Source: Nocardia xishanensis NBRC 101358 (GTDB lineage: Bacteria; Actinomycetota; Actinomycetes; Mycobacteriales; Mycobacteriaceae). Taken from it: a stretch of 64,000 bases of DNA. The DNA is taken from assembly GCF_001613365.1 (NCBI RefSeq), contig NZ_BDCF01000039.1:1-64000 (forward strand), written 5' to 3'. The position numbers and the translations under genes were made by a program. The notes beneath the pieces were generated by a model, which was not told the origin of the DNA, made no database searches, and worked only from the letters and a program-made list of their open reading frames with translations. Within the stretch, counting starts at the first letter, position 1. Each line of letters opens with the position of its first letter. This document shows, piece by piece, positions 1 through 7,658 of the stretch.

Positions 1-405
1 GACGCGCGCACCCCGGCACCGGCCGCGCGAGCTGCCTCGCGCGCGCAGGGTCGCGGGCTGTTGCGCTTGGCCAAACATATCTGGCCGCACCATGATTGGG
101 CCGAGCTCGCGGCACGCCCGCACCTGTCGACGGTGTTCGGCGCGGTGGGGCGCGCCTGCGCGATCGGTCCGCGCGAGACGGCCGACGTCGTCGTCTACAC
201 CACCCTCACCGGCGCCGCCACCGCCGCCCAGCGGCTGCTCGCGCTCGATCCCGCCGCCGTCGCAGCTTGCACCGTCCGGCTGGCCGAACTCTGCGACCGC
301 ACCGCGTCGGAGGCCGCCGACGGTCTGGCCGCGCTGTCGGATCCGCTGCAAGACGTGCTCGCCGAGCGGCACCGTCACCGCGACATGCCGCTGTTCGCCA
401 GCTGA
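1..405 (+). CDS. ureF: Urease accessory protein UreF (C-terminal part)
   Basis: The reading frame is open from base 1, so the true start lies outside the window; about 134 residues are visible. UreF joins UreD and UreG in the cytoplasmic complex that loads nickel into apo-urease. The visible part contains the SRAQGRGLL stretch typical of the UreF core, followed by an Ala-rich helical region and a short tail ending DMPLFAS. The stop is 26 nt before the ureG start and the order ureF-ureG-ureD supports the call. The structural genes ureABC are expected just upstream, outside the window. Confidence is high from context and length; only the N-terminus is missing. Confidence 0.9.
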   Translation, partial: DARTPAPAARAASRAQGRGLLRLAKHIWPHHDWAELAARPHLSTVFGAVGRACAIGPRETADVVVYTTLTGAATAAQRLLALDPAAVAACTVRLAELCDRTASEAADGLAALSDPLQDVLAERHRHRDMPLFAS

Positions 406-431
406 CACGTTTTCGAGAGAGGAGATGCCGG

Positions 432-1133
432 ATGCCACCGCACCTGATCGACGGTGAACCGCACCACCATTCGCACGACCGGCCGAAACGGGAGCGGACA
501 CCGGGGGAGCCGCTGCGCATCGGCATCGGCGGTCCCGTCGGCTCGGGCAAAACCGCGCTGGTCGCGGCGCTGTGCAGACAGTTGCGCGAGGAACTGTCGC
601 TGGCCGTGCTGACCAACGACATCTACACCACCGAGGACGCGGACTTCCTGCGCCGCCACGCGGTGCTGCCGGACGAGCGGATCACCGCCGTGCAAACCGG
701 CGGCTGCCCGCACACCGCCATCCGCGACGACATCACCGCCAACCTGGACGCCATCGACGACCTGATCGCGGCCAACCCGCCGCTGGATCTGATCCTGGTG
801 GAATCCGGCGGCGACAACCTCACCGCGACGTTCTCCTCCGGCCTGATCGACGTGCAGATCTTCGTCGTCGACGTGGCCGGCGGCGACAAGGTGCCGCGCA
901 AGGGTGGCCCCGGCGTCACCTTCTCGGACCTGTTGGTGGTCAACAAGACCGACCTCGCCCCGCTGGTCGGCGCGGATCTCGGGGTGATGGAGCGCGACGC
1001 GGCCAAGGTGCGCGAGGGCAGGCCAACCGCGATGCTCTCCCTGACCGAGGACCCCGCCGCCACCCCGGTGCTGGCATGGGTGCGCGAACAGCTCGCCGCC
1101 GCAGCCCTCGCCGCCGCGGCCGAGGCGGAGTGA
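432..1133 (+). CDS. ureG: Urease accessory GTPase UreG
   Basis: The 233-residue product is the SIMIBI-class GTPase that powers nickel delivery to urease. Visible motifs are the P-loop GGPVGSGKT at about residues 33-41, the Cys-Pro-His metal motif (GGCPH) near residue 95, the VESGGDNL switch segment and the VNKTDL guanine-specificity motif. The N-terminus is His-rich (HHHSH), a common nickel-storage feature of UreG. ATG at 432 is chosen because a GAGAGGAGA ribosome site lies just upstream. The frame is open further upstream, but those residues are shadow translation of ureF. It is followed by the repeat block at 1148-1267 and by ureD. Confidence 0.95.
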   Translation: MPPHLIDGEPHHHSHDRPKRERTPGEPLRIGIGGPVGSGKTALVAALCRQLREELSLAVLTNDIYTTEDADFLRRHAVLPDERITAVQTGGCPHTAIRDDITANLDAIDDLIAANPPLDLILVESGGDNLTATFSSGLIDVQIFVVDVAGGDKVPRKGGPGVTFSDLLVVNKTDLAPLVGADLGVMERDAAKVREGRPTAMLSLTEDPAATPVLAWVREQLAAAALAAAAEAE

Positions 1134-1147
1134 ACCCCGGCGCGTCG

Positions 1148-1267
1148 AAGCACGGCGCTGCGAACCGGAGGACGATGAAGCACGGCGCTGCGAACCGCAG
1201 CGCAATCGAGCCGAGCGCAGTGAACCGCTGCGCGATGAACTACAGCGCAGTGAACCGTTGCGCACCG
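1148..1267 (+). repeat. Four-copy 30-bp tandem repeat between ureG and ureD
   Basis: Four consecutive 30-bp units start at 1148, 1178, 1208 and 1238. Units 1 and 2 share AAGCACGGCGCTGCGAACCG; units 3 and 4 share AGCGCAGTGAACCG. All keep a GAACCG core at the same phase. The array fills almost the whole 124-nt gap between the ureG stop and the ureD start and runs into the first codons of ureD. All four units are open in the ureD frame, encoding short Cys/Ser-Glu-Pro containing repeats, so copy-number change would not break that frame. Function is unknown. Confidence 0.85.
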
Positions 1268-1998
1268 AGCTGAGGATCGTCGCCGCGGGCACGCTTCCGG
1301 AGATTCACGCCTCCGGCGGCTTGGCCGCCCGCCGGACCGGACCGGACACCGTGCACCTGATCGGGACCGCCGCAACCCCGCTCGGCGGCGACGAAATCGA
1401 CGTCTCGGTCGCGGTCGGCCCCGGCGCCCGGCTCACGCTGCGGTCGGTCGCGGCGACCATCGCGCTCCCCGGCGCCGCGACCCGAATGTCGTTCGCGCGC
1501 TGGCGTTTCGAGGTCGCCGACGGCGGAGAACTGGATGTGGAGACCGAACCGACGATCGTGGCGGGCGGCGCCGACCACTGTGCGGTCACCACTGTTCTGC
1601 TCGCGGCGAGCGCACGCCTGCGGCTGCGCGAACGCGTGCAGGTCGGCCGTGCGGACGAGGAGCGCGGCGCGTGGCGCGGCGACCTGATCGCCGATCTGGC
1701 GAATCTGCCGCTGCTGCGCCATCGTCTCGAGCTCGGGGCTCACACCGCCACCGACGACGCGCTCGCGGCTCCGCGCGCACTCGACAGCGAACTCGTCTAC
1801 CCCGACGATCGGCCCGTCGAGACCTTCGGACTGACCGCGGCGCGGCTGCCGCTCGCCGCGGGCGGGAGCCTGTTCACCGCGGTGGGGCCGCGGCTGAGCG
1901 CGACGGTGAGCCCGCGAACATCGAGCGGCACAGCGGTTTCGGTGCCGGTCGGTGGTCAGCCGCCTGACCGAGGCCGGGCGGCCGCGACTCCCCGCTGA
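1258..1998 (+). CDS. ureD: Urease accessory protein UreD
   Basis: The 246-residue product is the UreD (UreH) scaffold that binds apo-urease and docks UreF and UreG during nickel insertion. The N-terminal half matches the actinobacterial family (RTELRIVAA, then a GGLAARRTGPDTVHLI segment and TAATPLGGDEI). TTG at 1258 is chosen because it places the family-typical N-terminus first. No ATG exists in this frame nearby, and the upstream in-frame sequence is only the tandem repeat. There is no strong ribosome site, so translation may depend on coupling to ureG. The last ~15 residues are Arg/Pro-rich and less family-like. A strong hairpin follows. Confidence 0.88.
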   Translation: MRTELRIVAAGTLPEIHASGGLAARRTGPDTVHLIGTAATPLGGDEIDVSVAVGPGARLTLRSVAATIALPGAATRMSFARWRFEVADGGELDVETEPTIVAGGADHCAVTTVLLAASARLRLRERVQVGRADEERGAWRGDLIADLANLPLLRHRLELGAHTATDDALAAPRALDSELVYPDDRPVETFGLTAARLPLAAGGSLFTAVGPRLSATVSPRTSSGTAVSVPVGGQPPDRGRAAATPR

Positions 1999-2006
1999 TG
2001 CCCAAA

Positions 2007-2042
2007 GGGCGGGATTCCGACATTCGCGTCGAAATCCCGCCC
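2007..2042. terminator. Hairpin between convergent ureD and secreted-protein gene
   Basis: GGGCGGGAT (2007-2015) pairs with ATCCCGCCC (2034-2042). The stem extends inward through CCGAC/GTCG with one mismatch around an ATTCGC-type loop. It lies just after the ureD stop and before the end of the convergent gene, so it can terminate from either side. No long T-tract is present. Confidence 0.65.
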
Positions 2043-2093
2043 TGCTCTCTGCCTTCCGGCAACACCTTCCCGCCGGAAGCGCGTACCGCGCGT

Positions 2094-2867
2094 TCAGTCG
2101 CCGAGAACTCGCGCGGGGGCGATGAAGCCGCCTGCCGCGCCGACTGCCGCACCGGCGGCCGCGCCCACGATGGCGGCGGGGACGGTGATCGCCGCGGTGC
2201 CTATCGCGGCGCCCAGCGCCGGTCCCACGAGGAGGCCGATCGGCGCGAACGGCAGACCGGCCACCAGGCCGGCCGCCGCGCCCACCATCCCCGAGGTAAC
2301 CGCGATCGGCACCGACGACGAGACGCCCGCCACGGCGCCCATGGCCGCGGTGCCGACGGTCTGCGCGGCGATGCGGTCGGACCGGCTGCGCTCCATGCCG
2401 ACCGAGTCGAGGAACGTCGCGAGATTCGCCTCGGTCACGGCGGCGGCATCGTTGATCTGGATCGCCTGTTCGTGGTCGATCCAGTCGGGAGTAGCCACCG
2501 TGACGTCACCGAAGCGGAACTGACCCGGCGGCGGCGCGATCGGCGGCACCGGCTCCACAGGGATCGGCGGGTGCAGCACACCGACCGGTGCCAGGTAGCT
2601 CTGCTCCGGCGCGGGCCGCGCCCACTGTAGCGAGCTGTGCGTGTCGTCCGGAATGATCAGGCCCTCGTACGGAACGACGTCGGACGCATCGGCCGCGGGC
2701 AACTGCTTCGCCTGCTCGCGCTGGGAGACAGTATTCGACTGTGCGGGCTCGGCATTCGCGGTCCCGGTGCCGACGAGCGCCAACACCAGCGGAACCGCGC
2801 CCGCCGCGACCATCGAGCCCACCTTCTGCCGCTGCGGGTTGGGAGCCCTGTGCTTGCCTGTCCCCAT
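2094..2867 (-). CDS. Secreted Ala/Gly-rich protein of unknown function
   Basis: This 257-residue protein has a basic N-terminus followed by a hydrophobic signal segment (MVAAGAVPLVLALVGTGTANA), with likely cleavage after ANA near residue 39. The mature part begins with a polar, Pro-rich region of about 100 residues (PPIPVEPVPPIAPPPG). It ends in a long Ala/Gly/Val-rich stretch with little charge, resembling glycine-zipper sequences that insert into or associate with membranes. ATG at 2867 is chosen because GAAAGGTGAG precedes it and it gives a clean signal peptide. No enzymatic motif is visible. It may be a cell-envelope protein of mycolic-acid bacteria, but this is inference. Confidence 0.75.
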   Translation of the reverse strand: MGTGKHRAPNPQRQKVGSMVAAGAVPLVLALVGTGTANAEPAQSNTVSQREQAKQLPAADASDVVPYEGLIIPDDTHSSLQWARPAPEQSYLAPVGVLHPPIPVEPVPPIAPPPGQFRFGDVTVATPDWIDHEQAIQINDAAAVTEANLATFLDSVGMERSRSDRIAAQTVGTAAMGAVAGVSSSVPIAVTSGMVGAAAGLVAGLPFAPIGLLVGPALGAAIGTAAITVPAAIVGAAAGAAVGAAGGFIAPARVLGD

Positions 2868-3043
2868 ACTCACCTTTCGTCGTGGATGACATTGCTCGAC
2901 GTCCCACATTCGGACCCGAGCGCCACACGGATTGGTGGAAATCCGCAGTACGACAAGTGAGTCACGGTCGGTCGACTCGACCGGACCGCGCGAAAGCTCG
3001 CCACCCGGCCGAAAACCAATGGCGAGGAGCGGCTTTCGCGGAG

Positions 3044-4477
3044 TTAGGAAACCGCGCGGTCGGTTACCGTTTTCCCTGGCGCGCGGCCGTTGCTCGCGGG
3101 CGGCGCGCCGAGGGCGGCCGCGAGTTCGTCGGCCTCCTCTTGATCCTCGTTGACCTGTTCCAACGCGAGCCGCGCGAACACCCACTGCTCGGTGGCGGCC
3201 ATCTGTCCGCGGGTGCGCCCGAGGAAGGTGACGAACCACTGGATGACCGTGATGATCCGGCTCCGGTAGCCGACCAGGTAGTACAGGTGCAGTCCGAGCC
3301 AGGCCAGCCAGGCGATGAACCCGCCGAACTCCAGCTTGCCGACCTGGCAGACGGCGCTGAACCGCGAGACGGTGGCCATGCTGCCTTTGTTGAAGTACTT
3401 GAACGGCTTACGGTCCGCGGGCGACTCACCCTTGAGCCCGGCCTTGATCTGCTTGGCGGCGTAGGTGGCGCCCTGGATCGCGCCCTGCGCCTGGCCGGGC
3501 ACGCCGGGCACGGACATCAAGTCGCCGACGACGAAGACATTGGGGTGGCCCTTGATGGTCAGATCGGGCTCGACGATGACGCGCCCGGCGCGGTCGACCT
3601 CGGTGCCTTCGGAGCGCTCGGCGAGCATCTTGCCCAGCGGGCTCGCCTGCACGCCCGCCGACCAGACCTTGCACGAGGATTCGATCCTGCGGATGGTGCC
3701 GTCGGAGTCCTTGACCGTGACGCCGTGCGCGTCGATGTCGGTGACCATGGCGTTGAGCTGGATCTCGACGCCCATCTTCTCGAGCCTGCGCTGAGCCTTG
3801 CCGCCCAGCTTGGGACCCATCGGGCCGAGCACAGCGCCCGCGCCCTCGATCAGGATGACCCTGGCATCGCGCGGGTCGATGTTGTGGAAGGTGCCCTCGA
3901 GCGTGCGATCGGCGAGTTCGGCGATCTGCCCGGCCAATTCGACGCCCGTCGGTCCCGCGCCGATCACTACGAAGGTGAGCAGCCGGTCGCGTAGTTCCTG
4001 GGTGGTCGCCAGCTCCGCGCCCTCGAACGCGCCGAGGATGCGGCCGCGCAGCTCCAGCGCGTCGTCGATGGTCTTCATGCCGGGGGCGTAGGTGGCGAAC
4101 TGGTCGTTGCCGAAGTACGACTGCTGCGCGCCGGTGGCGACGATCAGGCTGTCGAACGGCGTGACCGTGTTCTGGTTCAGCAGCGTCGAGGTGACGGTCT
4201 TCTCGGCCAGGTCGATGTCGATGACATCACCCAGCAACACCTGGCAGTTGCGCTGCTTGCGCAACACGAGCCGGGTGGCGGGCGCGATCTCGCCGACCGA
4301 GAGGATGCCGGTGGCGACCTGGTAGAGCAGCGGTTGGAACAAGTGGGTCGAGGTCTTGGAAATCAGGGTGATGTCGACGTCGGCGCGCTTGAGGTGCTTG
4401 GCGCCGAACAGGCCGCCGAAGCCTGAGCCGATCACCACCACCCTGTGGCGACGGTTCTCCACAGACTGAGTGCTCAT
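3044..4477 (-). CDS. ndh: Type II NADH dehydrogenase (NDH-2)
   Basis: This 477-residue, single-subunit, non-proton-pumping NADH:menaquinone oxidoreductase feeds electrons from NADH into the respiratory chain at the inner face of the membrane. It has a first dinucleotide-binding motif VVVIGSGFGG near residue 15 (FAD), a second VVIGAGPTGVELAG near residue 175 (NADH), and a VVGDL segment typical of the family. A C-terminal hydrophobic/amphipathic region (WLAWLGLHLYYLVGY) anchors it to the membrane. Start ATG 4477 is preceded by GAGGAG; an in-frame ATG six codons upstream has no such site. Length fits mycobacterial Ndh (about 460). It is transcribed away from the P450 at 4708. Confidence 0.93.
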   Translation of the reverse strand: MSTQSVENRRHRVVVIGSGFGGLFGAKHLKRADVDITLISKTSTHLFQPLLYQVATGILSVGEIAPATRLVLRKQRNCQVLLGDVIDIDLAEKTVTSTLLNQNTVTPFDSLIVATGAQQSYFGNDQFATYAPGMKTIDDALELRGRILGAFEGAELATTQELRDRLLTFVVIGAGPTGVELAGQIAELADRTLEGTFHNIDPRDARVILIEGAGAVLGPMGPKLGGKAQRRLEKMGVEIQLNAMVTDIDAHGVTVKDSDGTIRRIESSCKVWSAGVQASPLGKMLAERSEGTEVDRAGRVIVEPDLTIKGHPNVFVVGDLMSVPGVPGQAQGAIQGATYAAKQIKAGLKGESPADRKPFKYFNKGSMATVSRFSAVCQVGKLEFGGFIAWLAWLGLHLYYLVGYRSRIITVIQWFVTFLGRTRGQMAATEQWVFARLALEQVNEDQEEADELAAALGAPPASNGRAPGKTVTDRAVS

Positions 4478-4707
4478 CGTCCTGCTCCTCGACAATCGGG
4501 GGGCTGATTCCCCCGCGAACGGTTATCGACAAGCTTCAACCGTAGTCGGCCCGCCATGGACCGTCACATGAGATCCCCGTTCCGGGGGTGCTGTAGTGCG
4601 GAACCTCACGATCGACGGGGTGGGGAAGTGAAGTGACCGCCGCCGATCTGCCTGAACGATTGCGAAGAAGAGAATACGATAGATGCTGTCGTTCAGGGAG
4701 GTGTGCG

Positions 4708-6195
4708 ATGGTCACCGAAGACCGGGTCGCCGTCCGGAACCGCAGGGTGCACGCCGCATCGGAGAACGCGTATCTCATCGACATTCCCGACACGGGCGTC
4801 ATCGATCGCATGCTGCGCAGGCTGCCCGAACGCCAACGCGTGCTGGCCGCTCCGCCGCGCGGCAGCGCGACCGTCCCGGTGCGCGGCGATATCGGACTGC
4901 CCTATCTGGGTCGCGCTTTGCACTACATGCGCTGGGGCCCGGCCGAGATGATGGAGCGGCACCGCCGCTACGGACCGGTGTCGTTGAACACTTCGCTCGG
5001 CGTCGACCGCGTGCTGGTGTCGGGACCGGAGGCGCTCGACGAGGTGCTCGGCAGGCGACGCCGGGATTTCGGCCAGGGCTGGGACTATTTCATCGGCCCG
5101 TTCTTCCGGCGCGGACTACTGCTGCTCGAATTCGACGAACACATGTTCCATCGCAGGATCATGCAGCAGGCCTTCACCAGGGAACGCCTCGCGGCGCACC
5201 TCGCTACGCTGACGCCGGTCGCGCGGGCCGCGGTCGCCCGCTGGGTGCCGCCGGGGCGAGACGGCGGCAGGGTGCGGCTGTACCCGACGATCAAGGAGCT
5301 GACGCTCGAGATCGCGGGGGAGACCTTCATGGCGGTCGATGTCGGGTCGCGGCGGCGCGAACTCGTCGAGGCCTTCGTCGAATGCACGCACGCCGGTCTG
5401 TCGATCGTGCGTCATCCCATTCCGGGCGGGCACTGGCGCGCCGGCCTGCGTGGCAGACGGGTGCTGGAGCGGTACTTCACCGAGATGCTGCCCGCCAAGC
5501 GCCGCTCGCAGGAGCCCGACTTCTTCTCCGGTCTGTGCCACGCCCGCAGCGAGGACGGCGAGGTGTTCACCGACGCCGACGTGGTGAACCACATGATCTT
5601 CCTGATCATGGCCGCCCACGACACCACGACGACCACGGCCACCGCCGTCGCCTACTACCTGGGCAAACATCCGGAATGGCAGCGCAGGGTGCGCGACGAG
5701 GTGCTCGCCGCCGACGCCGAAACCGGCGACGCCGCGACGACCATCGCGGATCTGGACCGCCTGGGCGAGCTCGACCTCGTGGTCAAGGAATCGCTGCGGC
5801 TGATGCCGCCGGTGCCCGGCCTGGTACGCCGCGCCGTGCGCGACACGGAGATCCTCGGCCACTACATTCCGGCGGGCACCGCCGTCGACCTCGCTTATCA
5901 GGTCAACCACTTGCTGCCGGAACTGTGGACGCGTCCCGAGGTCTTCGACCCGCTGCGATTCGCCGAACCGCGTCGCGAGGACCACTCGCACCGCCTGGCC
6001 TGGCTGCCCTTCGGCGCGGGCGCGCACAAGTGCATCGGCATGCACTTCGGCACCTTCGAGGTGAAGACCCTGATCGCCGCGATGGTGCGCGAATACGAGT
6101 GGCGGATCCCCGACGACTATCGAATGCCGTGGGGATTCACCACGATTCCTTTCCCGCGCGACGGCGCCCCCATGATGCTGCGCCGCCGGCGGTAG
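4708..6195 (+). CDS. Cytochrome P450 (CYP51/CYP26-like branch)
   Basis: This 495-residue heme monooxygenase has all core motifs: the I-helix oxygen-activation segment AAHDTTTTT near residue 301, the K-helix ExxR (ESLR) near 361, and the heme-ligand loop FGAGAHKCIG near 437 with the proximal Cys. The AAHDTT form of the I-helix and the KESLRLMPPVPGLVRR stretch resemble class E P450s acting on sterols, retinoids or fatty substrates more than the short actinobacterial class I type. ATG 4708 follows a GGGAGG ribosome site. It is divergent from ndh with no redox partner adjacent. Substrate cannot be told from sequence. Confidence 0.9.
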   Translation: MVTEDRVAVRNRRVHAASENAYLIDIPDTGVIDRMLRRLPERQRVLAAPPRGSATVPVRGDIGLPYLGRALHYMRWGPAEMMERHRRYGPVSLNTSLGVDRVLVSGPEALDEVLGRRRRDFGQGWDYFIGPFFRRGLLLLEFDEHMFHRRIMQQAFTRERLAAHLATLTPVARAAVARWVPPGRDGGRVRLYPTIKELTLEIAGETFMAVDVGSRRRELVEAFVECTHAGLSIVRHPIPGGHWRAGLRGRRVLERYFTEMLPAKRRSQEPDFFSGLCHARSEDGEVFTDADVVNHMIFLIMAAHDTTTTTATAVAYYLGKHPEWQRRVRDEVLAADAETGDAATTIADLDRLGELDLVVKESLRLMPPVPGLVRRAVRDTEILGHYIPAGTAVDLAYQVNHLLPELWTRPEVFDPLRFAEPRREDHSHRLAWLPFGAGAHKCIGMHFGTFEVKTLIAAMVREYEWRIPDDYRMPWGFTTIPFPRDGAPMMLRRRR

Positions 6196-6201
6196 GACCG
6201 G

Positions 6202-7074
6202 TCAGCGACCGGAGAGCAGCATCTCCGCGACCTTGGTGTCGGTCTCGGCGCCCTCGGTGTACCCGCCCGCGTCGCCCAGCGAGGTCATGATCGCCAGGGT
6301 GTACCGCTCGTCGGGGCCCGCGAAGCCGACCGAGTTGACCACCCAGCCGCCCTGCTCGGCCGACCAGCCGTTCTTGAGTCCGGGCCGCATGCGCGCGCCA
6401 GCGCCCCAGACGCCCCAGTGCTGGTTGAAGTCGACCGAGCGCATCCGATCGAGCAGGTAGTTGCGGTCGTCGGGATGCATCGCGGTGAGCACGTGATCCA
6501 TCAGCCGGTCCAGGTCGGCGGCGGTGCACTTCTGGAACGACCAGTCGGGGAAGAGCGCGGTGCTGGTGGGCTGGGGGACGAGCGAGACCATGCCGTTGGC
6601 GCGGAAGGCGTTGTTGTAGGCCATCCGGTCCGGGCCCGCGTACTTGTTCCAGAGCAGGTCGGCGGCGGCGTCGTTGGAGGTCGCCAGCATCGACTCGAGC
6701 AGGCCGCGGTCCTCCGGCGGGAGCGTGATGGCGCCGACGCGGGCCCGGTTCAGCAGGTCGGCGGCGATCGCGAGCTTGATGGTGGAGGCGGTCCAGACGG
6801 AGTCCTCCGCGTGCTCGTTCGCGTGCACCCCGCCGGTCACCCGGTCGCGGACGACATAACCCGTGACGCCGGGCCGCGTCTTCAGGTAGGCGTCGACCGC
6901 GGCGATCCGGCTGCTCATATCGCAGTCGAATCCGGCGAGGCAGCCGGGCGCGGCGTAGGCGCTCGGCGCCGCGGCACCGGTGAGGAAGGTGGGCGCGGTC
7001 GGGATCAGGATCGCCGCCGCTGCCAGGACACAGGCGGATGCGGCCACGCGGGGAACTGTCCGGGTGGGGGCCAT
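6202..7074 (-). CDS. Exported serine hydrolase of the class A beta-lactamase fold
   Basis: The 290-residue protein begins with a Tat/Sec-like signal (basic start, then AASACVLAAAAILIP, ending AYA near residue 40). The mature domain carries STIK (SxxK nucleophile motif), SND (SxN-type second motif, in TSNDAAADLL) and KNGWS in the position of the KTG triad. This is the serine beta-lactamase/penicillin-recognising fold. I do not see a clear omega-loop ExxLN, so true beta-lactamase activity is uncertain; it could be a non-lactamase hydrolase or sensor. ATG 7074 is chosen because it opens the signal peptide. The stop lies only 6 nt from the convergent P450 stop. Confidence 0.85.
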   Translation of the reverse strand: MAPTRTVPRVAASACVLAAAAILIPTAPTFLTGAAAPSAYAAPGCLAGFDCDMSSRIAAVDAYLKTRPGVTGYVVRDRVTGGVHANEHAEDSVWTASTIKLAIAADLLNRARVGAITLPPEDRGLLESMLATSNDAAADLLWNKYAGPDRMAYNNAFRANGMVSLVPQPTSTALFPDWSFQKCTAADLDRLMDHVLTAMHPDDRNYLLDRMRSVDFNQHWGVWGAGARMRPGLKNGWSAEQGGWVVNSVGFAGPDERYTLAIMTSLGDAGGYTEGAETDTKVAEMLLSGR

Positions 7075-7200
7075 GGGGTAACGCACGAGGGACCACGATC
7101 GCACATCCGCGCCGAGGACGCACGTCTTGAGCTCGGCAGCCCGGTGTGTTACAGCGACCGTTGTGCGCTTGTACCGCATGGGGTTTCGCCGAACCGCGGG

Positions 7201-7407
7201 TCAGCGGAAGGCGGCGCGAAATTCTTCGACGGTGCGTCCGTTGAGCCGATAGCAGTGCTCGAACGCCTCGGTGTGGCGGTCGCGTGGCCAGCTGTGCAGG
7301 ACGACGGCGCGCCCGTAGTAACGCGAGTTGACCAGTTCCCATCGTTCACCGACACGGCGAACCGTGAACCCGTCTCTCGGCAGCAGGGGCATCACCATCG
7401 CATTCAT
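7201..7407 (-). CDS. Small conserved-looking protein, function unknown
   Basis: This 68-residue soluble protein contains RVGERWELVNSRYYGRAVVL and ends NGRTVEEFRAAFR. It is rich in aromatic and charged residues, with no signal peptide or membrane segment. The start is uncertain: ATG 7407, 7398 or 7392 are all possible, and an AAAGG lies about 12 nt before 7407. It sits alone between the serine hydrolase and recC, next to the dispersed repeat at 7450. I do not recognise a family. Confidence 0.55.
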   Translation of the reverse strand: MNAMVMPLLPRDGFTVRRVGERWELVNSRYYGRAVVLHSWPRDRHTEAFEHCYRLNGRTVEEFRAAFR

Positions 7408-7449
7408 GAATGCGAACCAGCCTTTCGATGCAGCTCGCCCTCCCCCGGA

Positions 7450-7527
7450 GGAGCGAACGCAGTGAGCGAATAATGTGCCAGCGCCCGTGCGCATGTCGGA
7501 GCTGAGCGCCGGCGAGGCGAAGGCATG
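7450..7527 (+). repeat. Dispersed ~78-bp repeat, copy 1 (upstream of recC)
   Basis: About five in six positions match the element at 34018-34096 on the other strand, with one single-base gap. Shared blocks include GTGAGCGAAT, GTGCCAGCGC, GCGCATG, GAGCGCC and GAAGGCATG. Like the other copy it ends in GAAGGCATG, a ribosome site plus start codon. Here that ATG (7525) opens only a short frame that overlaps the recC start, not a recognisable gene. Confidence 0.8.
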
Positions 7528-7658
7528 AGCACTGTTGCATACGGGTCCGACCGGTCCGGCGTGACACGGCGCAGTATTCCGTTCCCGTGTGGCTCAATTC
7601 ACTCTCGACCTGGCGGGGCGGCGCGGTTGCGCGACGGTCGCTGGCGTATAAACGTGCA

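Noticed and set aside
375..1292. Long minus-strand open frame opposite ureG
   Set aside because: Shadow frame: no start context and low-complexity translation, whereas ureG opposite has intact GTPase motifs.
4683..6290. Second long plus-strand frame overlapping the P450
   Set aside because: Arg-rich shadow translation; the other frame has complete P450 motifs.
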